Shown here piece after piece: positions 1 through 9,157 of a stretch of 64,000 bases of DNA; position 1 is the stretch's first letter; every line of letters begins with the position of its first letter. The DNA lies in the NCBI GenBank assembly GCA_002457055.1, contig NTKT01000007.1, positions 1 to 64,000 of the forward strand. The letters run 5' to 3'. The position numbers were made by a program, and so were the translations under genes. The notes beneath the pieces were generated by a model, which saw only the letters and a list, made by a program, of their open reading frames with translations, was not told the DNA's origin and ran no database searches. This stretch comes from Rhodobacteraceae bacterium MED-G08. GTDB taxonomy: Bacteria; Pseudomonadota; Alphaproteobacteria; Rhodobacterales; Rhodobacteraceae.

Positions 1-314
1 TGCATTTGAACTGATGGACCTTCGTCGTGTTTATCAACTTTAATAGTTAAAACTCGCATCACATCTTCGTTGAGACGCATTAATCGTTCCATTTCTTGAA
101 CAGCCTCTGACGGTGAATCTGTTCGCATCATTGCATAATGCCCTTTACGATTTTTGTTTATTTTATAGGCCATTGTTTTCAATCCCCAATATTCGGAGTT
201 GACTACTGTACCACCATTATCTTTAAGGACTATTCCAAAGTGCTCAACAAGGCCTTCCGCCTGGGTATTTGATAAGTCTTGTCGAGAAATAAAAACATGC
301 TCATATAGAGGCAT
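1..314 (-). CDS. rpsF: 30S ribosomal protein S6, C-terminus cut by window edge
   Basis: Reading the minus strand from the ATG at 312-314 gives a protein starting MPLYEHVFISRQDLS and containing YWGLKTMAYKINKNRKGHY and MRVLTIKVDKHDE. These are the hallmarks of small-subunit protein S6, which binds 16S rRNA as a pair with S18. About 104 residues are visible and the frame is still open at base 1, so the C-terminal end lies outside the window. An in-frame ATG eleven codons upstream (near 345) would add a non-conserved extension. The start at 314 is preferred because family members begin MPLYEHV and a GGA-rich stretch lies just before it. rpsR and rplI usually follow and would lie outside the window. 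Confidence 0.93.
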   Translation of the reverse strand, partial: MPLYEHVFISRQDLSNTQAEGLVEHFGIVLKDNGGTVVNSEYWGLKTMAYKINKNRKGHYAMMRTDSPSEAVQEMERLMRLNEDVMRVLTIKVDKHDEGPSVQM

Positions 315-532
315 CTTTGTTTCCAATCTATCAATGGCGCGTTTCATAGGAAGGGGGTTAAATCTTTTTGTTCCCAACCACGAGTGACTACGCTTACACA
401 AACTACAAAAAGATTGTGGTTACTTATACTAATTTCGTAAAACTACAAGCCCATAATTACAATACATAAGTAGTAACTTTTAGGTCATAATGCAGAATGA
501 ATAGTGGCTTTAGGATACTAGCACCACACCGG

Positions 533-2362
533 TTATTCCACGGTTACGGATTTTGCCAAATTTCGGGGCTGATCAACATCGGTACCTTTAAACACAGCGG
601 TGAAGTATGCAAGCAACTGAATTGGTAGTGCGTAGATTAATGGCGCTAATAGGGGGTCGGCTTTTGGCATTTCTATAGAAGTTTCAGATTTTAATCCGGC
701 CTCTCGAAGGCCGTCATTATCAGAAATTACTATCACATTTGCTTTTCGTGCGATTACCTCCTGCATATTTGAAATGCTTTTTTCAAATAAATTGTCATAT
801 GGCGCTAAAATAATGACTGGGACACTATCATCTATAAGTGCAATTGGACCATGTTTGAGTTCTCCAGAAGCATATCCTTCAGCATGAATATAGCTTATTT
901 CTTTTAATTTTAATGCTCCCTCAAGGGCCAGCGGATACATTAAACCACGTCCCAAAAACAGTACATCACTAGTTGTCGACAATTTGTAAGAAATATCTTT
1001 TAGTGAATTAACATTTCCCAAGTATTGGTTGAGTATTGCTGGTAAGTTTTTTAAGTTATTGACTGTTTTTGAAATATCGGTTGAAGAAATTTCTGCTCTA
1101 TCCTTTGCAGCCTTTAAAGTTGCCAACAACAATACGGCCAGTTGACATGTGAACGCTTTGGTTGAAGCTACGCCTATTTCTGGGCCAGCGTGAATCTCCA
1201 ATACCTCATCACTTTCCCGAGCAATTGAGCTTGTAGAGACGTTCACAATGGAAATAATCTTTTCTGCTCTGCCGCTACAGTAGCGTAATGCTGCCAATGT
1301 ATCTGCTGTTTCTCCCGATTGACTTACAAAAATTGCTACAGTGGCATGCTCAATCGGCGGCTCTCGGTATCGAAATTCGCTAGCAATATCAATTTCAACA
1401 GGGATTTTAGCTAGTTTTTCAATCCAATATTTTGCAACGTAACAAGCGTAGTATGCAGTTCCGCAGGCTACCAAAATAATCCTTGATACTTCCGTGAAGT
1501 TTATTTTTTTCAAAAGGTTAAATGTTGGTTTGCCGGTGCTGTCGCTAAGATAGGAACTAATTGCTCTTTCCAAAGCTATTGGTTGCTCGTGGATCTCTTT
1601 TTCCATAAAATGGCTAAAACCAGATTTATCATGAAAATTTATGCTTTGATTTAAGTATGTAATCTGTCGAGAAACAGAATTTCCCTTTATGTCATATATT
1701 TCTGCGCCTTCTCGAGTTAGTACAGCGTGATCTCCCTCTTCAAGATAGGCAACTTTTTTTGTCAGTGGCAGCAGTGCTAGAGCATCTGAACCAAGATATA
1801 TTTCATTTTTGCCATATCCAACCGCTAAAGGCGATCCAGATCTTGCAGCAAAAATGAGATTTTTTTGTCCCTCAAATAGCATTGCTATTGCAAAAGAACC
1901 GCTAAGTTTCAATAATGTCTTTCTTGCCGCAACGAGTGGCTCATCTCCCTCATCGATAAATTTCGAGCACAAGATTGCAATTGTTTCAGAGTCGGTATCT
2001 GTTACAGCTTTGTAGCCCTCACATTTTAATTCTTCTCGAAGGGTAAGAAAGTTTTCGATTATACCATTATGTACAACTGAAACTGCGCCTCTAGTATGGG
2101 GGTGTGCATTTTTTTCGTTTGGCTCCCCGTGTGTTGCCCATCTAGTATGCCCAATCCCCGCTTTTCCTTTTAGCGGTTCAAAAACAAGTTTGTCTTGCAA
2201 TTCTACTAGTTTGCCAACTGCTCGCCGTCGATCGAGTGAACCATCATCTTTCACGGTGGCAATGCCAGAGCTATCGTATCCCCGGTATTCCAAGCGCTTT
2301 AATGCTTCGACCAGAATTGGTGCTGCTTCATGTTTACCTAAGATTCCAATTATGCCACACAT
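533..2362 (-). CDS. glmS: Glutamine--fructose-6-phosphate aminotransferase (isomerizing)
   Basis: This 609-residue enzyme converts fructose-6-phosphate and glutamine to glucosamine-6-phosphate, the first committed step toward UDP-GlcNAc for peptidoglycan and LPS. The N-terminus MCGIIGILG supplies the class II glutamine amidotransferase cysteine at position 2. HTRWATHGEPNEKNAHPH (about 73-90) and the HNGIIENF motif belong to that domain. Two SIS sugar-isomerase domains follow (about 285-430 and 455-595), with SQSGETADTLAA in the first, and the chain ends DVDQPRNLAKSVTVE as in the family. Length is normal. Its start codon overlaps the glmU stop in TAATG, so the two are co-translated. No glmS ribozyme is expected in proteobacteria and none is seen. 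Confidence 0.98.
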   Translation of the reverse strand: MCGIIGILGKHEAAPILVEALKRLEYRGYDSSGIATVKDDGSLDRRRAVGKLVELQDKLVFEPLKGKAGIGHTRWATHGEPNEKNAHPHTRGAVSVVHNGIIENFLTLREELKCEGYKAVTDTDSETIAILCSKFIDEGDEPLVAARKTLLKLSGSFAIAMLFEGQKNLIFAARSGSPLAVGYGKNEIYLGSDALALLPLTKKVAYLEEGDHAVLTREGAEIYDIKGNSVSRQITYLNQSINFHDKSGFSHFMEKEIHEQPIALERAISSYLSDSTGKPTFNLLKKINFTEVSRIILVACGTAYYACYVAKYWIEKLAKIPVEIDIASEFRYREPPIEHATVAIFVSQSGETADTLAALRYCSGRAEKIISIVNVSTSSIARESDEVLEIHAGPEIGVASTKAFTCQLAVLLLATLKAAKDRAEISSTDISKTVNNLKNLPAILNQYLGNVNSLKDISYKLSTTSDVLFLGRGLMYPLALEGALKLKEISYIHAEGYASGELKHGPIALIDDSVPVIILAPYDNLFEKSISNMQEVIARKANVIVISDNDGLREAGLKSETSIEMPKADPLLAPLIYALPIQLLAYFTAVFKGTDVDQPRNLAKSVTVE

Positions 2363-3708
2363 TATTTTGCCTTGGGATTTTTCTTGCGGCTTAAAACTGC
2401 TTTAAGTTTTTTAGCGCCACCCTTTTTATTACTTTGATCGGAGCGTGCAATGGCTAAATCTTGAGCTGCTACATCTTTCGTAATCACTGATCCGCTACCA
2501 GTCATTGCATTATTTCCTATATTCACGGGAGCAACAAGCATGGTATTTGACCCAATAAATACGTCTTCACCAATTACGGATTTATGCTTGTTAAAACCAT
2601 CGTAATTACATGTGATCGTGCCGGCGCCAATATTTGTATTCTGACCAATCTCGGCGTCACCAATGTACGAAAGGTGGTTTATCTTTGAATGTTTTGCAAC
2701 TTTTGCATTCTTTATTTCTACAAAGTTACCAATCTTAACACCCTTTGACAGATCTACTCCTGGTCTAATTCGAGCGAAGGGGCCAATATTGCAATCCTTA
2801 GAGATTTTACATCCCTCAAGATATGAGAATGCTTTGACCTTGCAGCCAGTGCCTATTGTAACGCCGGGCCCAAATATGACGTTTGGTTCAATGACCGTAT
2901 CTTGGCCAAGGTTAGTATCTAATGAAAAGAAAACAGTCTCGGGCGCAACAAGATGAATGCCGTTATTCAAAGCCACATTCCGCGCTGTCTGTTGAAATCT
3001 TTTCTCAGCATAGGCGAGTTGCTGAGGCGAATTAATGCCTAGTGCTTCCGTCGGATCACAAGTCAAGTAGGTGCTACTCAGCCCTTCTGTTTTAGCTAAT
3101 TCAATACAGTCGGTTAGATAAATTTCATTATTTTTATTATTTCTATCTAACTCTTTCAAAAGCTTTTTTATCAATACCGCGCTACCGGCCATAACGCCAC
3201 TATTACATAACGTGATTGCTAACTCTTCATCGTTTGCGTCCTTGTGTTCGACTATTCGTAAAAGTTCTTTGTTTTTTGTAACTAGTCGCCCGTAACCGGT
3301 GGGATCTTGCGGATGAAAACCTAAAACTACCAAATCAGCTTGCTTACACTCATTTTCAATTTTAGTCATTGTTTTGGCTGATATAAAAGGAGTATCACCG
3401 AAAAGTACGATTAAATTACCATCAAAGTCTGCTAACTCGTTTGTGGCCACACCCACGGCATGACCTGTTCCTAGTTGTTCCTCTTGTATTGCAAAATCGA
3501 TAGAGGTGACCTCATTTCCCAAGACCTTTTTTATCTCAGATTGTCCATGACCCAAAACAATCAAGATTTTTTTAGGATCAATTGATTTAGCTGTTCTTAT
3601 GCAGTGAGAAATAAGTGGAAAATTTCCTACTTCATGTAAGACTTTAGGACGAGAAGAGATCATCCGAGTTCCTTTGCCTGCGGCCAGTATTATAACTGCA
3701 GTATCCAT
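2362..3708 (-). CDS. glmU: Bifunctional GlcNAc-1-phosphate uridylyltransferase / glucosamine-1-phosphate acetyltransferase
   Basis: GlmU acetylates glucosamine-1-phosphate and transfers UMP to it, giving UDP-GlcNAc. The N-terminal nucleotidyltransferase domain (about 1-225) opens with the loop LAAGKGTRM. From about 250 onward the sequence has hexapeptide repeats of a left-handed beta-helix, including IGPFARIRPG and the acetyl-CoA-binding GAGTITCNYDG. Length (448) is typical. It is the upstream gene of a two-gene glmU-glmS operon, with a single-base overlap in TAATG. A divergent phosphatase gene starts 131 bases away, so the promoter should lie in 3709-3839, but I could not pick a convincing pair of boxes there. 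Confidence 0.98.
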   Translation of the reverse strand: MDTAVIILAAGKGTRMISSRPKVLHEVGNFPLISHCIRTAKSIDPKKILIVLGHGQSEIKKVLGNEVTSIDFAIQEEQLGTGHAVGVATNELADFDGNLIVLFGDTPFISAKTMTKIENECKQADLVVLGFHPQDPTGYGRLVTKNKELLRIVEHKDANDEELAITLCNSGVMAGSAVLIKKLLKELDRNNKNNEIYLTDCIELAKTEGLSSTYLTCDPTEALGINSPQQLAYAEKRFQQTARNVALNNGIHLVAPETVFFSLDTNLGQDTVIEPNVIFGPGVTIGTGCKVKAFSYLEGCKISKDCNIGPFARIRPGVDLSKGVKIGNFVEIKNAKVAKHSKINHLSYIGDAEIGQNTNIGAGTITCNYDGFNKHKSVIGEDVFIGSNTMLVAPVNIGNNAMTGSGSVITKDVAAQDLAIARSDQSNKKGGAKKLKAVLSRKKNPKAK

Positions 3709-3839
3709 AGAAAATCCTTAATGTTTGAACCCGTTTTATCGAAAAAATGCTTCGTTGCAAGCGTAACTTGTGTCAAAATTAGTTGCTGAATGTTTCATTT
3801 TGTGGTGAAGATTCTAGCTAAAATACGTGGAGTTTAGAT

Positions 3840-4505
3840 ATGAAAACTGTTGTTTTTGACTTAGATGGCACACTTGCCGACACAAGCGCAGATTTAATAT
3901 CAGCCGCTAATTTTTGTTTTGATAGTTTGGGTTACCCAAAGCTTCTAGATTGCAAAGAGGATGCTGGAGTGGCAATGCGTGGCGGTAGGGCAATGCTAGA
4001 ATTAGGCTGCCAAAAAATTGGATTGAATGATGAGCAGTTTATTCACCAACAATATCCGATTCTTCTCAATGCTTATTCTAAAAGCTTGGACAAGCACACC
4101 GAATTTTTCCCACACGCGTTGGACTCTATTCGTCAGCTACAACTGCTGGGTGTAAACTCTGCTATTTGCACGAACAAGCCGTCTGCTTTGGCAGAAGAGT
4201 TGATGGTGCGGTTGGGGGCAAGACATTTGTTCCAAGAGTTAATTGGATCGGATACCCTTTTATCTAAAAAGCCTGATCCTGCTCCCTTCATAGCGGCCGT
4301 AACTGGCTCAGGCGGTCTTGTTGAACAATCATTGATGGTTGGTGATACTTCTACAGACTTTGATACAGCAAAGGCCGTTGGCGTACCAATAATTATGGTC
4401 GACTTTGGCTTTGCAGGCTTTGATTTTAGTGCCTCCAAACCTGATGCAATACTCAAATCTTTCTTAGATCTTCCAGAGATTGTAATTGGGCTGCTAGATG
4501 CATAG
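3840..4505 (+). CDS. gph: HAD-family phosphatase, phosphoglycolate phosphatase-like
   Basis: A 221-residue haloacid-dehalogenase phosphatase. Motif I FDLDGTLADT gives the nucleophile Asp7 and acid Asp9. CTNKP is motif II, the Lys of SKKPDP is motif III, and MVGDTSTDFDTA is motif IV. The helical cap insertion lies between motifs I and II. Members of this branch dephosphorylate 2-phosphoglycolate, but other small sugar phosphates are possible and the substrate cannot be read from sequence. It is divergent from glmU, an arrangement I recall from other Rhodobacterales. The ATG follows a GTGGAG ribosome-binding site. A 193-base gap follows. Confidence 0.85.
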   Translation: MKTVVFDLDGTLADTSADLISAANFCFDSLGYPKLLDCKEDAGVAMRGGRAMLELGCQKIGLNDEQFIHQQYPILLNAYSKSLDKHTEFFPHALDSIRQLQLLGVNSAICTNKPSALAEELMVRLGARHLFQELIGSDTLLSKKPDPAPFIAAVTGSGGLVEQSLMVGDTSTDFDTAKAVGVPIIMVDFGFAGFDFSASKPDAILKSFLDLPEIVIGLLDA

Positions 4506-4563
4506 CTGCAAAAATAGGATACGAATGCCTAGTAGACTTTTGGTAAAAATAATAGCTTTTAAC

Positions 4564-4617
4564 GATTTAATTCATTTGCCTAATTCGTATTGAAGAATTA
4601 AATCAGAGAAATCTGAT
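4564..4617 (+). promoter_or_regulatory. Competing hairpins in the leader of the DegT-family gene
   Basis: A perfect 10-base inverted repeat (GATTTAATTC at 4564-4573, GAATTAAATC at 4595-4604) is followed by a second perfect hairpin, ATCAGA-GAAA-TCTGAT (4602-4617). The two share bases 4602-4604, so they cannot both form fully. TAATTC at 4581-4586 could also pair with 4595-4600. A T-rich but interrupted tract (4618-4632) follows the second hairpin. The layout resembles an attenuator or other RNA switch. No known riboswitch class is recognised, and AT-rich gaps produce inverted repeats by chance. Confidence 0.3.
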
Positions 4618-4698
4618 ATTATTTTCTCTATCTTAAATCTTTTGAGAAGTTTATTAAGAAGTTATTAATTTCAAAATCATTTTTCTGGTAATGAAACA

Positions 4699-5898
4699 AT
4701 GGAAATATTCAACGGCAGTTTTACTCAACAAGAACCCTTATCCCAGGAAGCAATAAATGCAGCTTTACAAGTTCTACATTCGGGCCGCTTGCACCGATAT
4801 AATTTAAAAGAGGGAGATGCAGGCGAGGTTGCTTTACTTGAGGTTGAATTTGCTAAAAGGGTGGCGTCAGAATTTTGTTTGGCGGTAGCCTCCGGCGGCT
4901 ATGCCTTGGCTACAGCATTACGTGCTGTAGATGTAAAACCAGGGCAGAAGGTTTTGACAAATGCATTTACCTTGGCTCCTGTTCCGGGCGCAATTGCTTC
5001 AATTAATGCAGTTCCTCTTTTAGTTGAGGTTACTGAGAATTTAACGATCGACTTCGACGATCTAGAAGTAAAGGCCCCGCAATCTGATGTTCTCTTATTG
5101 AGCCATATGAGGGGACATATATGCGACATGGACAAACTTCTACAAATAACAAACCGGCACGGTATCAAGGTAATAGAGGATTGTGCTCATACAATGGGTG
5201 CGAGCTGGAATAAAAAACCATCTGGCTCTTATGGAATTATTGGTTGTTTTTCTACTCAAACTTACAAACATATAAATTCAGGCGAGGGTGGTTTAATTAC
5301 TACGAACGATCCCGAAATAATGGCAAAATCTATTGCTTTATCGGGGTCTTACATGATGTTTGAAAAGCATCTGTCTGCTCCGGATAAAGCCCATTTTGAT
5401 GTGGCAAAATATGAAACGCCAAACATATCTGGTCGTATGGACCAATTGAGAGCTGCCATTTTACGGCCGCAGCTCAAGGAGCTTGATAATCAGATTGCTC
5501 GCTGGAATGAGAGATACATGATAGTAGAGTCTTCTTTAAGGCCGGTGGAAGGTCTGCAAATAATTGAACGACAAACCGAAGAGAATTTTGTTGGGTCATC
5601 TTTTCAATTTTTGCTGCTAAATCGGTCCTATGCTGAGATAAAAGCAATAGTTGAGGGCTGCAAAAGTAGGGGGGTTGAACTAAAATGGTTTGGCCAAGAC
5701 GAGCCTATTGGCTTCACTTCAAAATATGATACCTGGAAATACATCCCATTTCAAAAAATGACTAAGTCCGATCGAATTATCAATTCAATATTAGATATGC
5801 GTTTACCTTTAACATTCTCATTAGAAGATTGTAAATTAATAGCTACGATAATTGGTCAAGAGGTAGAGCGCAAGAAACTATTCGAAAGAAATGGCTAG
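4699..5898 (+). CDS. DegT/DnrJ/EryC1/StrS-family PLP aminotransferase
   Basis: A 399-residue fold-type I PLP enzyme of the family that usually transaminates nucleotide-bound keto-sugars. VIEDCAHTMGASW holds the cofactor-binding Asp. FSTQTYKHINSGEGG holds the Schiff-base lysine in the position of the family's usual TK-x3-GEGG. GRMDQLRAAIL is the conserved substrate-loop region. No sugar epimerase, dehydratase or glycosyltransferase genes lie nearby, so the pathway is unknown. Its role may be housekeeping rather than part of a capsule cluster. It follows the HAD gene after a 193-base gap with potential RNA structure, and the small gene at 5919 begins 20 bases after it. Ribosome-binding signal is weak (GGTAA). 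Confidence 0.82.
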   Translation: MEIFNGSFTQQEPLSQEAINAALQVLHSGRLHRYNLKEGDAGEVALLEVEFAKRVASEFCLAVASGGYALATALRAVDVKPGQKVLTNAFTLAPVPGAIASINAVPLLVEVTENLTIDFDDLEVKAPQSDVLLLSHMRGHICDMDKLLQITNRHGIKVIEDCAHTMGASWNKKPSGSYGIIGCFSTQTYKHINSGEGGLITTNDPEIMAKSIALSGSYMMFEKHLSAPDKAHFDVAKYETPNISGRMDQLRAAILRPQLKELDNQIARWNERYMIVESSLRPVEGLQIIERQTEENFVGSSFQFLLLNRSYAEIKAIVEGCKSRGVELKWFGQDEPIGFTSKYDTWKYIPFQKMTKSDRIINSILDMRLPLTFSLEDCKLIATIIGQEVERKKLFERNG

Positions 5899-5918
5899 TG
5901 TGATAAAGAGTTATTTTA

Positions 5919-6227
5919 TTGAGTAATATCTGGTACGGCTTTGGGGTCTGTGTTCTAATTGGGTTTATTTTAATGATGCGTTTAGGCTTTCAGACAGCTT
6001 ATTTGGATGAAAGTGCGGTAATAGATCATTACGCTGAGCAGTATGTTACTACCATGCATGATAGAGGTATTGATGCCTCTGTATCAGATTGTGTTGCAGT
6101 TCAAGATGAGAGTTTTTGGATTCGATTAAGAATAGAATGCGATGGTGCCAAAATTGAAATTTATAAGATTGGACTTTGGGGCCAGCTTGTTAATGAAAAC
6201 TCTCAGGTTTTTCGAAAAGATATATAA
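5919..6227 (+). CDS. Small membrane-anchored protein of unknown function
   Basis: A 102-residue frame with a TTG start at 5919 preceded by AAAGAG. I do not recognise it. Residues about 4-22 form one hydrophobic segment (YGFGVCVLIGFILMM), fitting a signal anchor. The rest is a soluble tail of about 80 residues with two cysteines (SDCVAV and IECDG), which could pair in the periplasm. The tight spacing after the aminotransferase gene suggests co-transcription. It could also be an exported protein whose anchor is cleaved, but no clear signal-peptidase site is visible. Confidence that it is translated rests on frame length and position only. Confidence 0.6.
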   Translation: MSNIWYGFGVCVLIGFILMMRLGFQTAYLDESAVIDHYAEQYVTTMHDRGIDASVSDCVAVQDESFWIRLRIECDGAKIEIYKIGLWGQLVNENSQVFRKDI

Positions 6228-6237
6228 TTGTGTCTTT

Positions 6238-6253
6238 GGAGAGGCAACTCTCC
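6238..6253 (+). other. Perfect hairpin with GCAA tetraloop in the gap before nuoA
   Basis: GGAGAG (6238-6243), loop GCAA, CTCTCC (6248-6253) make a perfect six-pair stem capped by a GNRA tetraloop, 11 bases after the stop of the small gene at 5919. No run of T follows directly, so it is not a classical intrinsic terminator. It may stabilise the 3' end of the upstream mRNA. The rest of the 224-base gap holds the nuoA promoter candidate and no other gene that I can see. Confidence 0.4.
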
Positions 6254-6367
6254 GGTAAAAAATTAGATCTCTTCTAAAAAGACCTCAAATTTTTTTGTCT
6301 ACTAGGACAAAATGTACGCTTTATCATCTCTTCTGTACGTTGTTTAACTACAAAAAAAAGACTCGTG

Positions 6368-6396
6368 TTGACCCTGGCAAAGTCTGAGGTTAAACC
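6368..6396 (+). promoter_or_regulatory. Candidate sigma-70-type promoter of the nuo operon
   Basis: TTGACC (6368-6373) matches five of six bases of the -35 consensus. A 17-base spacer leads to TAAACC (6391-6396), a weak -10 box with three matches. It lies about 56 bases before the nuoA start, in the only sizeable gap ahead of a roughly 16-kb gene run. The -35 element is convincing and the -10 element is not. Confidence 0.35.
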
Positions 6397-6451
6397 ACGA
6401 TCAAGCCAAACTCGATGTGCGATGCATATTGAAACCTAGAAGGAGCCATCT

Positions 6452-6817
6452 GTGGACGAGATGTTGTCGGAATACCTCCCGATCCTCATATTTTTGGCTA
6501 TAGCTTTAGCCTTGGGACTGCTTTTGTTGTTATCTGCTACAATAATCGCCGTTAGAAACCCCGATACTGAGAAAGTATCTGCTTACGAATGTGGCTTTAA
6601 TGCATTTGATGATGCGAGAATGAAGTTTGACGTGAGATTTTACTTAGTCTCTATTTTATTCATCATTTTTGATCTTGAAATCGCTTTTTTATTTCCATGG
6701 GCTGTAGCATTTAAAGATGTTTCATTGTTGGGGTTTTGGTCGATGATGGTATTTCTTTTAATACTTACTATCGGCTTTGCTTATGAGTGGAAAAAAGGTG
6801 CTTTAGAATGGGAGTAA
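6452..6817 (+). CDS. nuoA: NADH-quinone oxidoreductase subunit A
   Basis: NuoA is a small three-helix membrane subunit of respiratory complex I, next to the quinone channel. The 121-residue product has the conserved loop [19 protein letters not shown] (about 47-65) between helices 1 and 2, and FLFPWAV in the second helix. The start is GTG at 6452, eight bases after AAGGAG. An ATG three codons later would remove part of the N-terminus and lies too far from that site. The stop overlaps the beginning of nuoB. It is the first gene of the nuo operon. Confidence 0.96.
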   Translation: MDEMLSEYLPILIFLAIALALGLLLLLSATIIAVRNPDTEKVSAYECGFNAFDDARMKFDVRFYLVSILFIIFDLEIAFLFPWAVAFKDVSLLGFWSMMVFLLILTIGFAYEWKKGALEWE

Positions 6818-7341
6818 TGACTGGGTCGAATACTGCTGGACGTGATTTCGAAGTGGAAACCACGGCCCTAAGTGGTCAGCTGCAGGACAAAGGCTATTTG
6901 CTTACAACTACTGAAGATGTCATAAACTGGGCAAGAACTGGGTCGCTTCATTGGATGACTTTCGGTTTGGCTTGCTGTGCAGTAGAAATGATGCACACCT
7001 CAATGCCACGATATGATTTAGAGCGTTTTGGTACTGCACCAAGGGCATCTCCGAGGCAATCTGACTTGATGATTGTTGCAGGCACTTTGACTAACAAAAT
7101 GGCACCTGCTTTGAGAAAAGTTTATGATCAAATGCCAGAGCCAAGGTATGTTATATCAATGGGTTCATGCGCAAATGGTGGTGGATATTATCACTACTCA
7201 TATTCAGTCGTTAGGGGGTGCGATCGAATTGTGCCAGTGGATGTGTATGTTCCTGGCTGCCCTCCAACCGCAGAGGCTCTGCTATACGGGATAATGGCGT
7301 TACAGCGTAAAATTCGGCGGACAGGAACTATTGTCCGATGA
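6808..7341 (+). CDS. nuoB: NADH-quinone oxidoreductase subunit B
   Basis: NuoB carries the terminal [4Fe-4S] cluster N2 that hands electrons to quinone. The adjacent cysteines in [11 protein letters not shown], then GSCANGG and VPGCPPT, give the four ligands. I start at the ATG at 6808 (MGVMTGSN, 177 residues), which has AAGG nine bases upstream. An in-frame GTG at 6787 adds seven non-conserved residues, and the ATG at 6817, which overlaps the nuoA stop, is also possible but its GGAG sits too close. The 3' end overlaps nuoC by ATGA. Confidence 0.95.
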   Translation: MGVMTGSNTAGRDFEVETTALSGQLQDKGYLLTTTEDVINWARTGSLHWMTFGLACCAVEMMHTSMPRYDLERFGTAPRASPRQSDLMIVAGTLTNKMAPALRKVYDQMPEPRYVISMGSCANGGGYYHYSYSVVRGCDRIVPVDVYVPGCPPTAEALLYGIMALQRKIRRTGTIVR

Positions 7342-7943
7342 TTGAAGCATTGCATGATCTGGCAGAATATGTAGAGCAGAAAAGAAGTGATTGTGTAATT
7401 TCTTGGGATGTTACGAATGGCGAACTCAACATTTCTGTTGCTCCTTCTAATATTGCAAGTTTTGTAGAGTTTCTTAGGTCCGACAATAGGTGTAAGTTCT
7501 CTACATTGGTGGATATAACAGGCGTTGATTACCCCGATAGAACAAAGCGCTTTGATGTGGTCTATCATTTATTGTCAATGTATCAGAACCACAGGATCAG
7601 ATTGAAGGTTTCGATCAGGGAAAGTGAGGCGATTCACTCTATAGTAAGTGTTCATCCGAGCGCAAACTGGTTCGAACGAGAAGTTTTTGATATGTTCGGC
7701 ATCCTGTTTAGAGATCACCCAGATTTGAGACGGATCCTTACAGATTATGGGTTCCAAGGTTTCCCTTTAAGGAAAGATTTTCCAACCACAGGTTATAACG
7801 AAGTGCGTTATGATGAAGTCCAGAAGAAAGTAGTTTATGAGCCAGTGAGCTTAACGCAGGAATATCGTCAGTTTGACTTTATGAGCCCCTGGGAGGGCGC
7901 GGAATACATAATTTCTGATGATGAGGCTGGGGGGGCAAACTAA
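7338..7943 (+). CDS. nuoC: NADH-quinone oxidoreductase subunit C
   Basis: NuoC (30-kDa subunit) is a peripheral-arm scaffold that packs against NuoD near the quinone site. The 201-residue sequence has the family signature [14 protein letters not shown] followed by [13 protein letters not shown] and [12 protein letters not shown]. It is separate from NuoD, as in alphaproteobacteria, and not fused to it as in E. coli. Its ATG overlaps the nuoB stop (ATGA), and its stop overlaps nuoD (TAATG). Confidence 0.96.
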   Translation: MIEALHDLAEYVEQKRSDCVISWDVTNGELNISVAPSNIASFVEFLRSDNRCKFSTLVDITGVDYPDRTKRFDVVYHLLSMYQNHRIRLKVSIRESEAIHSIVSVHPSANWFEREVFDMFGILFRDHPDLRRILTDYGFQGFPLRKDFPTTGYNEVRYDEVQKKVVYEPVSLTQEYRQFDFMSPWEGAEYIISDDEAGGAN

Positions 7944-9157
7944 TGGACGGGTCAAAAGGTTTTAAGGATACTCTGACGAGCGAACAGAAAATTCGAAACT
8001 TCAATATTAATTTTGGTCCCCAACATCCTGCAGCACATGGTGTTTTAAGACTTGTTCTTGAGTTGGACGGTGAGATTGTCGACCGGTGTGATCCTCACAT
8101 TGGTCTTCTGCATCGGGGTACTGAAAAATTAATGGAGAGTAGGACTTACCTACAGAACCTACCATACTTTGATCGTCTGGACTATGTGGCTCCAATGAAC
8201 CAAGAGCATGCTTGGTGTCTTGCGATTGAAAAATTAACAAAAGTCAATGTACCAAGAAGAGCTTCGTTAATCAGGGTTTTGTATTCAGAGATAGGCAGAA
8301 TACTGAACCATTTATTAAATGTTACCACCCAAGCTATGGATGTGGGAGCTTTAACACCTCCATTGTGGGGGTTTGAGGAGCGTGAGAAGCTAATGGTCTT
8401 CTACGAGCGGGCATGCGGTGCTCGTTTGCATGCCGCATATTTTAGACCGGGCGGGGTTCATCAGGACTTGCCAGACGATTTGCTGAAAGATATTGCGAAT
8501 TGGGCAGATGAGTTCCCAGCAGTTTTGCAGGATATAGACGAATTATTGACTGAAAACAGAATTTTTAAACAGCGAAATGTCGATATAGGTATAGTATCAG
8601 AGGACGACATTCAAAAATTTGGTTTCTCAGGAGTAATGGTGCGGGGTTCGGGGTTGGCATGGGATTTAAGGCGTGCTCAACCTTACGAATGTTACGATGA
8701 GTTTGATTTTAAAGTGCCAGTTGGAAAAAATGGAGATTGTTATGATCGATATTTGGTTCGAATGGAGGAAATGCGGCAATCGCTCTCTATCATAAAGCAG
8801 GCGATACAAAAGCTTTTGGACGAGCCCGGTGATATCCTTGCTCGAGGTAAAATAACGCCTCCAAAACGTGCTGAGATGAAAGGTTCAATGGAGGCTTTGA
8901 TTCATCATTTTAAGCTCTATACAGAGGGTTTTCATGTGCCCGAAGGAGAAATTTATTCTTGTGTTGAGGCTCCTAAAGGAGAATTTGGGGTTTATCTTGT
9001 CTCGGATGGCTCTAACAAGCCATATCGAGCAAAGTTGCGTGCGCCCGGCTACCTTCATTTGCAGGCGATGGATCACATGGCGTCTGGCCATCAGCTCGCA
9101 GATGTTGCTGCTATCATCGGAACCATGGATATAGTATTTGGAGAGATTGACCGCTAA
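7943..9157 (+). CDS. nuoD: NADH-quinone oxidoreductase subunit D
   Basis: NuoD (49-kDa subunit) forms the quinone-binding pocket with NuoB. The 404 residues include [13 protein letters not shown] near the N-terminus, whose His and loop line the quinone site, then [26 protein letters not shown] and the C-terminal [10 protein letters not shown]. Length is normal for the family. Both ends overlap neighbouring genes by one base in TAATG, implying coupled translation. Confidence 0.97.
   Translation: MDGSKGFKDTLTSEQKIRNFNINFGPQHPAAHGVLRLVLELDGEIVDRCDPHIGLLHRGTEKLMESRTYLQNLPYFDRLDYVAPMNQEHAWCLAIEKLTKVNVPRRASLIRVLYSEIGRILNHLLNVTTQAMDVGALTPPLWGFEEREKLMVFYERACGARLHAAYFRPGGVHQDLPDDLLKDIANWADEFPAVLQDIDELLTENRIFKQRNVDIGIVSEDDIQKFGFSGVMVRGSGLAWDLRRAQPYECYDEFDFKVPVGKNGDCYDRYLVRMEEMRQSLSIIKQAIQKLLDEPGDILARGKITPPKRAEMKGSMEALIHHFKLYTEGFHVPEGEIYSCVEAPKGEFGVYLVSDGSNKPYRAKLRAPGYLHLQAMDHMASGHQLADVAAIIGTMDIVFGEIDR

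Noticed and set aside
533-2362. A glmS ribozyme or riboswitch
   Set aside because: That element lies upstream of glmS in Gram-positive bacteria. Here glmS is directly overlapped by glmU, leaving no leader.
2663-2956. 97-codon open frame on the plus strand
   Set aside because: It is antisense to the beta-helix repeats of glmU. Repeated codons there open the opposite frame.
7665-7685. GGTTCGAAC, resembling a tRNA T-loop
   Set aside because: It lies inside the conserved ANWFEREVF codons of nuoC, with no cloverleaf around it. No tRNA was found in any gap.
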